Of a stretch of DNA of 64,000 nt, positions 16,789 to 24,474 are shown piece after piece; the stretch's first letter is position 1, and every line of letters begins with the position of its first letter. Position numbers and translations under genes: made by a program. The notes under the pieces are model-generated. The model was not told the DNA's origin. It worked only from the letters and a program-made list of their open reading frames with translations, and searched no databases. The stretch is from RCIO01 sp965232405. Its GTDB lineage: Bacteria; Pseudomonadota; Alphaproteobacteria; Rhizobiales; Rhizobiaceae. The stretch lies in the NCBI GenBank assembly GCA_965232405.1, contig OZ246966.1, positions 744,001-808,000 on the forward strand, given 5' to 3'.

Positions 16789-17364
16789 CTAGCGCGCCAA
16801 GGCCACGATACGCGTCGGCATGACCAAAGGCGTGCCGGCACGGTTGCGGTTCACGACCTCGCGCGCGCGAGCCGGATCGCCGTAAAGATCGTAGGCGAGG
16901 CGCGCCGACGGCAGCGATATGCCGGTTTCAACCCGCACGAGCGGCGCACGGCTGGTCGCTATCCGCGACAGCTCGATCACAGCCTGGCCGACGAGCCGGA
17001 TGGCGAAGTCGAGAGCGTCATGGCCGAACGCCACGCCGATCACCGGATAGGCTGCTGCTGCCCGGTTGCCGATGGCCTCGCGCGCGGCCACGGCATCGGA
17101 CTGTGCGGGATAGTCGCCGCGCACTGCTGCAAAGGCATGCACGATCAGGACGCCGAGCGCCGTGCCGCCATCGTCCGTTCCTTCGCCGTCAAGTGCGGCG
17201 ATCGTCGCAGCGGGGTCGGCGGCTTCGCCCACAAGGCAGCAATATTCGAGATAGGCGGCGGCCCCTTCATCGCCGGCGAGCGCCATCCGGTTATCGAGTT
17301 TGCGCGCCTCCGCTAGGTCCTCGGCGGCGAGCAGGCGGGCAGCAAGTACGGATATCCAGTTCAC
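16789..17364 (-). CDS. C-terminal part of a split gpN-like tail protein
   Basis: 191 aa from a GTG at 17364 that overlaps the TGA of the next upstream gene (GTGA). The end SARLAYDLYGDPARAREVVNRN matches the LysM-like C-terminal end of Mu gpN ('DNA circularization') proteins, which are usually a single chain of 400 or more residues. Here the N-terminal and C-terminal portions are separate, overlapping genes. It probably joins tail tube and baseplate. See the finding on the split. Confidence 0.68.
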   Translation of the reverse strand: MNWISVLAARLLAAEDLAEARKLDNRMALAGDEGAAAYLEYCCLVGEAADPAATIAALDGEGTDDGGTALGVLIVHAFAAVRGDYPAQSDAVAAREAIGNRAAAAYPVIGVAFGHDALDFAIRLVGQAVIELSRIATSRAPLVRVETGISLPSARLAYDLYGDPARAREVVNRNRAGTPLVMPTRIVALAR

Positions 17365-17825
17365 GAAAACAGCCCCGCAATCGCCGACGATGCGCCGGGC
17401 AGGCGTGTAGCAAAGACCGAACGCAGGGCGCCGATTGCGCTGGCGAAGCCGCCCGCCAGATCGCCGGCGATCACGAATTCGATGCGATAGGCGGCGTAAC
17501 CGCTTCGGTCCTTGCGCCGCTCGCGGCGGCAGAACGAACAGTGTGCCAGCGCCGGCGCGTCGGTCGGCAACACCAGCAAGCCCGCGCCTTGCGTCTGACA
17601 CGCGGCCTCGAGCGCGGCACCTGCCAGATCGGCAGCGTCGCCGGTCACGTAGGCGAGGACATACGTATAAGGCTGCCGCCGGCCCATATCTTCGACGGGC
17701 GCATTTTCGCCGCCGGGCAATTCATGCACGACAAGCCGCCGACCGCGCTCCGGGCCATCCTCGTCGACGTGAAAGGGCACGCCGCGAAAGGATGCCGGGC
17801 GAAGGGATAGCCAGTCGCGCGCCAT
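17361..17825 (-). CDS. N-terminal part of a split gpN-like tail protein
   Basis: 154 aa. LRPASFRGVPFHVDEDG, RRLVVHELPGG and the VEDMGRR pattern are the hallmarks of the Mu gpN N-terminal domain, ending with YRIEFVIAGD. A GTG start for the C-terminal half lies on top of its stop codon. Complete gpN proteins carry both domains on one chain. The coding order and overlap suggest a stable split rather than a recent mutation. Confidence 0.72.
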   Translation of the reverse strand: MARDWLSLRPASFRGVPFHVDEDGPERGRRLVVHELPGGENAPVEDMGRRQPYTYVLAYVTGDAADLAGAALEAACQTQGAGLLVLPTDAPALAHCSFCRRERRKDRSGYAAYRIEFVIAGDLAGGFASAIGALRSVFATRLPGASSAIAGLFS

Positions 17826-17886
17826 GTTCTAGAACAACCGTCCTGTCTTGCCTTGCATTAGGAAGGGCTCGCCGACGCGGCCCATA

Positions 17887-19959
17887 CTATTGCGCGCCAG
17901 TGCCGCCCGCCGCCGGCGCTGTGCGACCCGGATTGACCGATGCGCCAGACACCCTCGCGTTGACCGTCAACTGGCCGAGATTGGCCTTGAGCGATCGCGC
18001 AATGTCGGCCCCAAGCTGTTCGCCCATACCGGCCAGCATGTTCCTGAATGTCGAACCTGCCGATTCCGCCTCGGCGTTGATTTGCCGGGCGGCAGTCTCG
18101 ATCGACTTGCCCGCGCGCTCGCCGCCCTCGGCAAGTGCTGTGTCGATCGCGTCTGCCACGCCGTTCGGATCTGACCGCAGCGCAGCCGTGGACTGCCGCT
18201 CGGCGTCGCGATGGGATGCACTGGCGGCAGGTGGCGCGTCGGCTACAATTCCTTTCCCGACAGGGGCGGTGATGGCGTCACTACGTTGAGCGAGGCGCCT
18301 CTCCGCAGCCTCGAGCACGTTCATGTAAGTAGTCAGTTGGCTGCTGCCGTCCTGGCCTCCTCCGCTGGAACGCTCGCTGTCGTCCGGCATCGGCCGAAAG
18401 CGAGAAGCGTTCGCCGACTGATAAGACTCGAATTCGCGATTGAACGAATCTCTCGCCCTAACCTCGTCGGAAGGCCGCGGCGTCGGAACAATGATCGGTT
18501 CGGCGGATTCCGCCACCGCTGCGCCGCCGCCGTCGCGGAAGCGTGGAATAGGCCCCGCTTTCGGCAGACCGAAACGATCCTTCTCAAGTACCGGGATCAC
18601 CGGGTCAACCGGTGCCTTGGCGCGGCTGCGGCCGTAATCGCCATAGGCGGCGATCATGCGTTGCTGTTCTTCGGTGCGGTAGCCGCCCCGCCAGGCCATT
18701 CCGTCCTTGGCCTCGCGGCCATGGGTAATACCCCACCGGCTTCGCTCGAGGAACCCGGAAATCCCTTTGCTTTCGAGGCCGCGGTTCACGGCGGCTGCAT
18801 AATCGACGCTGCCGGAAACATAATCCATGGCGGTGCCGGCGGGGCCGGCAATGGCGCTGCCGGCGGTCTGCTTGAGCCGGTCCCACGATTCCGCCATGCG
18901 GTCGATCTTGGCCTGGTTGTCCTCGAGCACCCGGCCGAGGTCGCGCATGACAGTGCCGTCGACCTCGCTCGAATTCACGGTGTCGATGAACTTCTTGTAG
19001 GAATCGGCGCTGGTCATGAGCGACTGCATGCCGAGCCGGAACTCCTGGTCGGTGAATAGCAGCGGCAGTTTCGACAAATCGCCGTTGATCGCTTCGTTCG
19101 AAATGCGCACGAAGGCCTGCAGAACGTCCTCGCCGCTGGCGGCCGCCGCCTTCAGTTCCTTGCGCAGATTGACGCCAAGTTTCTTGAACTTGGTGGCCGT
19201 CTCCTCGGTGTACATCTTGCCGAAAATGTTCTGCGCCTGCGTCGCCGCGGCCGATGCCGAACCTGTGTCCTCGCGTATCGTCTGCAGGATCGCTACCAGC
19301 TTTTTCAGACCGTCCTCGCCCTCATACCCAAGCGAGGCGAACGAATTCGCCAGCTCGGGGATATAGGCCGCCATGTCTTTCAGTTCGAACTGGCCGGCCT
19401 TGCCGCCCTCGACCATGATGTCGAACGCGCGCTGCATTTCGGCAGCTTCCATCTTGAGCGCCGAGGATGTCTTTTGCGCGGTGTTGGCAATGTCCTCGGT
19501 CGCCGCGCCCGCCGCCTGGGCGGTTGCCACGACGGATGGCAGGAAATTGAGGGCCTGCTCAAGATCCATGCCGGACGCGACCAGCGTGTCGAGACCTGCG
19601 ATCACTTCCGACAGCGGCATGGCGAATTCCTTCGCCATGTTCTGCACCTTCTGAAGCGCCGCCACCGTATCCTCGGCATTGGCCCCGGCAGTGATCCCGA
19701 TCCGGGTCATTTGCCGCTCTAGCGCGGCGTATTCGGTAATCGCTTCCTTCGCCCCGTATGCCAGCACCGCAGGGCCGGCGTAGCGCAGCAGCATCGCATT
19801 CATGTTGCGCGCGCCCGTCGCGATCATGGACTGGCGGCGGTTGAAATCGCGCGCCTTTCGATCGACCCGGTCGAGGTTCCCCGCGAGGGTGCGGAATGCC
19901 CGCATCGACCCAAGCTTGGACGAAAGGCGAAGGATCGCCTCGACCGTTCTATTTGCCAT
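17887..19959 (-). CDS. Tape measure protein
   Basis: 690 aa, among the longest genes of the tail module. Residues ~85-330 resemble the TP901-type tape measure core (Y-A-A-L-E-R-Q-M-T-R-I-G, then alternating helices rich in Ala). The rest is helical with Ser/Pro-rich linkers. It sets tail length and is threaded inside the tube. The ATG at 19959 overlaps the stop of the frameshifted tail-chaperone product, the usual position just downstream of gpG/gpT-type genes. Confidence 0.9.
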   Translation of the reverse strand: MANRTVEAILRLSSKLGSMRAFRTLAGNLDRVDRKARDFNRRQSMIATGARNMNAMLLRYAGPAVLAYGAKEAITEYAALERQMTRIGITAGANAEDTVAALQKVQNMAKEFAMPLSEVIAGLDTLVASGMDLEQALNFLPSVVATAQAAGAATEDIANTAQKTSSALKMEAAEMQRAFDIMVEGGKAGQFELKDMAAYIPELANSFASLGYEGEDGLKKLVAILQTIREDTGSASAAATQAQNIFGKMYTEETATKFKKLGVNLRKELKAAAASGEDVLQAFVRISNEAINGDLSKLPLLFTDQEFRLGMQSLMTSADSYKKFIDTVNSSEVDGTVMRDLGRVLEDNQAKIDRMAESWDRLKQTAGSAIAGPAGTAMDYVSGSVDYAAAVNRGLESKGISGFLERSRWGITHGREAKDGMAWRGGYRTEEQQRMIAAYGDYGRSRAKAPVDPVIPVLEKDRFGLPKAGPIPRFRDGGGAAVAESAEPIIVPTPRPSDEVRARDSFNREFESYQSANASRFRPMPDDSERSSGGGQDGSSQLTTYMNVLEAAERRLAQRSDAITAPVGKGIVADAPPAASASHRDAERQSTAALRSDPNGVADAIDTALAEGGERAGKSIETAARQINAEAESAGSTFRNMLAGMGEQLGADIARSLKANLGQLTVNARVSGASVNPGRTAPAAGGTGAQ

Positions 19960-20394
19960 GGAACCGCTTTTCCCATTCAGCCGCGCGGGCGGCGTATGTC
20001 AGTAGGTCCGAAAAAGTCAGTCGCCCGACTTCGTCGAACCCTTTTCCGTATCGCCAGAGGAGTTGATCTGCTGCGACTCCGACGATGCGGATTCCGTAAA
20101 AAAATCGCGCACCGCCTTGTGCACGGCGATTGTGTCCGCAAGGTCGAGCACTGCCAGGTCAGATGCCGACGCGGGCTGTTCGATGCACCGTTCGGCATAC
20201 TGCGCGACGACATCGTTGTGCCGCACGAGCATCATGCGCGGGTTCTCGGTCCCCGGCGGGTCGACCGGCTGCCACTCCTGTACGTCGCCGAGATCGACAT
20301 AGTCTTGCCATCGCGGCTGACGGAATGTCAGACGGTCAAAAGTGCGGCCGGTCTCGGTATAGGTCCGCGAAAGCGGAACGATCGTGGCCGGCAT
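19949..20394 (-). CDS. Tail assembly chaperone, -1 frameshift fusion product
   Basis: Slipping back one base at G-GAA-AAG (20041-20047, minus strand) replaces the last seven codons with a 30-residue tail: G-F-D-E-V-G-R-L-T-F-S-D-L-L-T-Y-A-A, ending at TAG 19949-19951. The extension is an amphipathic, Trp-containing helix like those of gpGT/gpE-E' products, and it overlaps the start of the tape-measure gene. The fused product would be about 149 aa. In many phages this fusion binds both tape measure and tube protein. Frameshifting is inferred, not shown. Confidence 0.72.
20017..20394 (-). CDS. Tail assembly chaperone, short form (Mu gp41-like)
   Basis: 125 aa from the ATG at 20394 (ATGA overlap with the tube gene). 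The body has the tail-chaperone pattern TFRQPRWQDYVDLGD and a helical middle. It lies between the tube and tape-measure genes, where chaperones that coat the tape measure are encoded. It ends at TGA 20017-20019. A slippery heptamer seven codons before the stop opens a -1 extension (see next entry). Confidence 0.8.
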   Translation of the reverse strand: MPATIVPLSRTYTETGRTFDRLTFRQPRWQDYVDLGDVQEWQPVDPPGTENPRMMLVRHNDVVAQYAERCIEQPASASDLAVLDLADTIAVHKAVRDFFTESASSESQQINSSGDTEKGSTKSGD

Positions 20395-20765
20395 CACGTC
20401 AGTTTCCGGTATGCTTCAGCCATGATGCCGACGCCACTGACTTCGCCGTTCAGCCGGTTCGACGAAGGGTCGCCGGTATAGAAGGCGTTGATATAGGAGT
20501 GCACGACCCCGGTGTTGTCCTCGACGATGGTCATGTCCTGGCGGTCGTCGCCCATGAGCGTTGCGAGATCCACATTCTTGTCGGCGAGCACGATCTCCGC
20601 ACGCGGCGCCTGCGGCGTGAAAACGCGATCCGGGCTGCCGTCCTGATTGACGATGCCCTCGACGCTGCGATCGGACGGCATCACGTTGAACGTGCCGCGC
20701 AGCGTGAGGTTGCGGCCGGACGTGTCGCGAAACCGGATCACGCCGCCGAAATCTTTGCCTGCCAT
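20394..20765 (-). CDS. Tail tube protein (Mu gpM-like)
   Basis: 123 aa. Matches the short Mu-like tube proteins: GVIRFRDTSGRNLTLRG near the start, then a beta-rich fold. It stacks in hexameric rings inside the sheath. It follows the sheath gene and a hairpin that might tune the ratio of the two. Confidence 0.8.
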   Translation of the reverse strand: MAGKDFGGVIRFRDTSGRNLTLRGTFNVMPSDRSVEGIVNQDGSPDRVFTPQAPRAEIVLADKNVDLATLMGDDRQDMTIVEDNTGVVHSYINAFYTGDPSSNRLNGEVSGVGIMAEAYRKLT

Positions 20766-20787
20766 TGTGGGGTGCTCCTCTAGTCGG

Positions 20788-20811
20788 AAAAGGCCCGCCG
20801 GGCGGTGGGCC
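20788..20811 (-). terminator. Hairpin between sheath and tube genes
   Basis: On the minus strand GGCCCACC-GCCC-GGCGGGCC is followed by TTTTCC, an attenuator-like structure. Because expression must continue into the tube gene, it is more likely a partial terminator or transcript-end stabiliser. Confidence 0.5.
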
Positions 20812-20840
20812 TATGCGGGACGGATGGCGCCGCTGCGCGG

Positions 20841-22334
20841 TCAGGCGGCGGGCGTGAACTGCGAATAGACCACCGCGTTTGCCGCGATGATGTCGAGCGG
20901 ATTCACCGTGTCGATCGGCGCATAGATGTCGACGCGGTTCGGGTTGTCGACGTTGCGCTTGACCGTGATCTGTTCGGCTGCCTGGCCGGCGTTTTCGAGG
21001 ACGCCGGTGCGCACCATGCGGTCATAGGACTGCATGAACGTCGCCTTGATGTCGCGCACGGTCGAGATCGTTTCGAGGTTCGCCGGGTTGTCGTCGGCGA
21101 TGGCTCGCTGCGAATGGTTGTAGACCAGGTCGGCGCGGAACAGGCGCAGCGCATAGACAAGCTGGCCGATCTTCTGGATGTCGCGGAACGTCGTGTCGGG
21201 CACCGAATTGAAGGTGCGAGACGTGGTAATCACCTTGTCGATCACGACATCGCCCGAGGCGGTCACCTTCCACGTCGACAGACCCGAGCCGAGGAAGGCG
21301 TCGCGGGTCGCATAGTCCGGCCAACCGGAACGGTCGCGCGGCGGCAGCAGGCCCTCGAGTGATAGGCCGGTATGGTTGCGCGAGACATTGCCGGTCGCAC
21401 CGTCGGAAAGCCACGGCGCAAGCCGCGCGGCGACGGCGGAAACCCATTCCCAAACCGGGTTCGGCGCGTTCGACGAGGCGATGATCGGAATGACCGACAG
21501 GTGCCGACTGTCCTGCGCCAGGCCGTGCGTCGTCAGGTTCGACGTAGTATCGGCGAGCGGATAGAACACATGACCGTAGATCTGCCGGTTCCAGGCCCAC
21601 CGGCCCGACACGTCGGAAAGCAGGTCCTTGTAGCGGCCGATATTGTTTGAGTCGGAGAAAGGCGAGACGATCCAGTCGAATTCGTCGTCGCCGAGGGCGG
21701 CGAGGCCGGTCGACAGGTCGGGCACGCCCGAACCCGAGGTCGGCGCCGCGAGCGACACGTTGCCTGTGAACACGTTGGCGCCGGCAAGAACCGGCAGGTT
21801 GATGTCGACCCCGTTCATGATGGCGCCGGAATGGCGCGGCGTCAGCGTAACGACAGCGTCGACTGCTGCCGCCGTGTAGGGCAGGCTGGCGCCGTTGAGC
21901 GGGTTGAAATAGGCGTTCACCGCGGCCGCTGTCGCCGCGGCGACATCGTCGTCGGTATCGCCCGAGGCGACGGTGACAGTCACGGTCTCGCCGGCGATCT
22001 GCACCGCGCCCTGACCGGCCGACGGGGCCGTGTCGACGGTGATCGTGCGGCTTCCCTTGGTGCCGGTTTCCGGAACGGCCATGATCCAGATCTCGTGCGC
22101 CGGCGCGTTGGCACGGGCAAGCCGCATCATGGAGTCCAGCATCGAGCCGGCGCCGGCCAGCGTGCGGGCCTCGGCGATCGACGGGCACGGCGTCGGCACG
22201 TTGTCGGTAATCGACGCGCCCGAATTCTTGTGGCCGATCAGGAGCAGCCGCGAGCGGTTTTCGAACTGCCCGCCGGAATTCATCTCGAAAGTGACGATCG
22301 GCGCGATGATGGTGCCGGGGATCTCGTTGAACAT
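20841..22334 (-). CDS. Contractile tail sheath protein (Mu gpL-like)
   Basis: 497 aa. It has the sheath pattern (N-terminal IPGTIIAPIVTFEMN, then LLLIGHKNSGASI). The C-terminal part contains the L-E-T-I-S-T-V-R-D-I motif and KRNVDNPNRVDIYAPID. The sheath polymer contracts to drive the tube through the envelope, so the phage is a myovirus. The Mu-like gp38 gene precedes it in transcription order. Confidence 0.9.
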   Translation of the reverse strand: MFNEIPGTIIAPIVTFEMNSGGQFENRSRLLLIGHKNSGASITDNVPTPCPSIAEARTLAGAGSMLDSMMRLARANAPAHEIWIMAVPETGTKGSRTITVDTAPSAGQGAVQIAGETVTVTVASGDTDDDVAAATAAAVNAYFNPLNGASLPYTAAAVDAVVTLTPRHSGAIMNGVDINLPVLAGANVFTGNVSLAAPTSGSGVPDLSTGLAALGDDEFDWIVSPFSDSNNIGRYKDLLSDVSGRWAWNRQIYGHVFYPLADTTSNLTTHGLAQDSRHLSVIPIIASSNAPNPVWEWVSAVAARLAPWLSDGATGNVSRNHTGLSLEGLLPPRDRSGWPDYATRDAFLGSGLSTWKVTASGDVVIDKVITTSRTFNSVPDTTFRDIQKIGQLVYALRLFRADLVYNHSQRAIADDNPANLETISTVRDIKATFMQSYDRMVRTGVLENAGQAAEQITVKRNVDNPNRVDIYAPIDTVNPLDIIAANAVVYSQFTPAA

Positions 22335-22338
22335 TGGT

Positions 22339-22590
22339 CTAGCCTCGCTTCTTGCCCGCGGGCTTGTCGGCCTGGGCGGTTGCCTTTTCGGCCGGCTTGG
22401 CCGCCGGCACGGGTTCCGCCGGCATGGCTGCCGGCACAGCTTCGATGTCGCGGTCGTCGAGCAGCCGCTTGTAGTAGCGTTGCGTCACGTCGACGGCCTC
22501 GCCCTCGGCGCGCATGAGCCGGTTGCCGCGGTCGGGCATCGGGATCTGCGCGCCGGGTCGTGCCGGGCGGTAACGGGTCGGTTTCGTCAT
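22339..22590 (-). CDS. Mu gp38-like protein (DUF2635)
   Basis: 83 aa from the ATG at 22590, which overlaps the stop of the upstream gene (ATGA). The short PMPDRGNRLMRAEGEAV motif followed by YYKRLLDDRDIEAV is the DUF2635 signature. The C-terminal ~30 residues are Ala/Pro/Lys-rich. It is always found next to the sheath gene in Mu-like phages; the function is unknown, perhaps a neck or tail-completion part. Confidence 0.75.
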   Translation of the reverse strand: MTKPTRYRPARPGAQIPMPDRGNRLMRAEGEAVDVTQRYYKRLLDDRDIEAVPAAMPAEPVPAAKPAEKATAQADKPAGKKRG

Positions 22591-23312
22591 GGTTGCTCCA
22601 TGTCCGCGGTCAGGCCGTGTTTCGGGTTGTTTTCGGCATCGGCGAAATCGACGCCCTCGAGGGGCGCGCGTGAAATAGCGCCAAAGTGATCCGCCAGCGT
22701 CTCGAGTTTGGCGCGCGCGGCCGAGCCCGCCGGCAGCTTGCCCTTGAGCGAGGCGATCGGCTCGGGCAGGCCCTCGGCGTCGGCGAACAGATCGTCGGTC
22801 ACCGCCAGCTCGGCGCGGATCGTCACCCGGTGCCAGCGGGCGCCGAGCTGCGGAATGGCGAAGGTCTCCTCCGACCATCGCAACACCTGGGCGGCAACGC
22901 TGCGAAACAACGCGCCCTCGGGCGCGAATATCAGCACGCGGCGCACCTGGGCGCAGAGTGCTGCAAGCACAAGCCGGGCATCCCAATCGTCGGCCGGCAT
23001 GGCGTCGGCGTAGGGCGCGCCGCTTTCGTCGTTCGATGCGACGGCCAGCTCGGCGACGATCTCAAGGACCGCACGGGAATCAGTGTCGTCGAGCGCCGAG
23101 ATTTCGCTGCGGGCGGCGGCGGAAGCCTCGACCGTGAACAGCGCAAGGGTCGGCGTGAACTTGGCGTCGGGGTCGAGGTCGTCGATCCCGGTCAAGCGCG
23201 AATCGAAAACCCGGTGGCCGGCCAGCGTCGGATAGCCGGAATCGGCGTCGAGCGCAGCTTTCGGGCACAGCGCCTCGAGCGCGGCGAGCCTGGCGGCCTC
23301 GGCGGACAGCAT
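22587..23312 (-). CDS. Probable tail terminator/connector protein
   Basis: 241 aa. It lies between the head-tail joining gene and the gp38-like gene, the place of tail-completion or tail-terminator proteins. It begins with an Ala/Leu helix (AARLAALEALCPKAAL), followed by a mixed alpha-beta part. No diagnostic motif is seen. It could be a gpU/gp37-type tail terminator; the call rests on position and length. Confidence 0.5.
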   Translation of the reverse strand: MLSAEAARLAALEALCPKAALDADSGYPTLAGHRVFDSRLTGIDDLDPDAKFTPTLALFTVEASAAARSEISALDDTDSRAVLEIVAELAVASNDESGAPYADAMPADDWDARLVLAALCAQVRRVLIFAPEGALFRSVAAQVLRWSEETFAIPQLGARWHRVTIRAELAVTDDLFADAEGLPEPIASLKGKLPAGSAARAKLETLADHFGAISRAPLEGVDFADAENNPKHGLTADMEQP

Positions 23313-23315
23313 GGG

Positions 23316-23711
23316 TTAACCCTTGATCGCGGCAAAGCCGAGAATGCGCCCGCCGGTGCCGTCGGCATCGTTCCAGACGATTTCGAACAATTGGCCGTCG
23401 CCGTCGCGCAGAAGATGGTCGCCGACGGCGATGTCGCCGTCATAGGCGGTCGAGCCGAAGATTTCGGGCGAACGGTTCATGAGCCGGTCGCCGGTCTGGC
23501 CGATCTGCGGCTGCGCGCGGTTGCGCGCGGCGCGATCGACATCGTGAAAGAACGCGACGGTGATGGTCGCCACCGGCCGCGCGGCCGAGGCGGATTTGGC
23601 GCCGTGCGGACCCTTGGCGCGGTCCTGCGGCTTCAGAGTCGCGGCCTCGCCATGCACGGCGTCGACTGCGTGCCGGGCAATACCGGCGAGGCTCGCGAAA
23701 CTGCTCGTCAT
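23316..23711 (-). CDS. Probable head-tail joining protein
   Basis: 131 aa. Encoded between the capsid cement gene and the tail-terminator candidate. The C-terminal half (AVGDHLLRDGDGQLFEIVWND) fits a beta-barrel of a lambda gpFII-like or HK97 gp7-like connector, though the sequence match is weak. It probably closes the portal and provides the surface for tail docking. Confidence 0.45.
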   Translation of the reverse strand: MTSSFASLAGIARHAVDAVHGEAATLKPQDRAKGPHGAKSASAARPVATITVAFFHDVDRAARNRAQPQIGQTGDRLMNRSPEIFGSTAYDGDIAVGDHLLRDGDGQLFEIVWNDADGTGGRILGFAAIKG

Positions 23712-23725
23712 GTCTGGGCGTCGGC

Positions 23726-24349
23726 CTAGAGCGTGTCGCCCAGGCAGATTTCGCCGACCGTGTCACCGGAATCGGCGGCGGCTGCGGCGAAGCCGAACGG
23801 CACATTATCAGCGCCGGTGACCGTGACGTCGAAGCCGTCGCCGGCCACGAAATCGGTCGCGCCGTCGGCAATGGTGAATTTCACCACGCCGTCGAACGCG
23901 ACGCCGACATTGCCTTCGCCGACCTGGATGCCGTCGGGGTCCTCGACGATGAAGGCGCCGGCATTGGTCGCCGGCTCGATGAACACGGCCTGATAGACGC
24001 CGGCCTTGACGCCTGCGCCGAAAGCCGGGTTCGCCAGCGTCAGGACGCCGTCGCCGGTGTTGCCGGCCTTGGCGGCCGAGGCAACGTTCGTTGCGTCGCG
24101 CTGTGCCGACTTGGTGAAGTTATCCGCGACGGAATCATAGAACAGCTTGTCGCCGACGGCCCAGGCCGTGCCGGTCGCCTTGGTGGCCTCGAAAACGCCG
24201 GTGCGGGCGATCGCGACGTCCTCGCCCTCGGCGGCGGCGGATGCGGCGAAGCCGCGCAGCGAGCCAATGGCGACGGGATTGCCAGACGAAACGCCGCCGG
24301 TCGGTGCGGGAACGGTGAGCGTGTTCCCCGGCTGTAGATAGTTTTTCAT
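23726..24349 (-). CDS. Capsid cement/decoration protein (DUF2190)
   Basis: 207 aa. The N-terminus YLQPGNTLTVPAPTGGVSSG and the downstream VAIARTGVFE and AVGDKLFYD are characteristic of DUF2190 proteins, which bind the capsid surface and strengthen it. It follows the capsid gene, as expected. A 10-bp stem-loop separates the two and may reduce its expression relative to the capsid. Confidence 0.85.
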   Translation of the reverse strand: MKNYLQPGNTLTVPAPTGGVSSGNPVAIGSLRGFAASAAAEGEDVAIARTGVFEATKATGTAWAVGDKLFYDSVADNFTKSAQRDATNVASAAKAGNTGDGVLTLANPAFGAGVKAGVYQAVFIEPATNAGAFIVEDPDGIQVGEGNVGVAFDGVVKFTIADGATDFVAGDGFDVTVTGADNVPFGFAAAAADSGDTVGEICLGDTL

Positions 24350-24421
24350 GGGTTCATTCCCCGTGATGATGGCGGCAGGCGCCGCTGTTGTCGGAAGGGT
24401 TCGCGCGCTGGCATGCTAGCT

Positions 24422-24449
24422 CACGGGCGGCGCGCGCCGGCCGCCCGTG
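24422..24449. repeat. Perfect 10-bp inverted repeat between capsid and cement genes
   Basis: CACGGGCGGC at 24422-24431 and GCCGCCCGTG at 24440-24449 with an 8-base loop. No U-run follows on either strand. It may stabilise the upstream capsid transcript or attenuate transcription into the cement gene. Confidence 0.5.
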
Positions 24450-24474
24450 GCTTCATTCATGAAACCCCGAGGGC

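Noticed and set aside
18211..19059. 282-codon plus-strand frame in the tape-measure gene
   Set aside because: Antisense shadow with no plausible start or motif.
19977..20213. 78-codon minus-strand frame inside the tail chaperone region
   Set aside because: It is Arg/Ser-rich out-of-frame reading; the real extension is in the -1 frame after the slippery heptamer.
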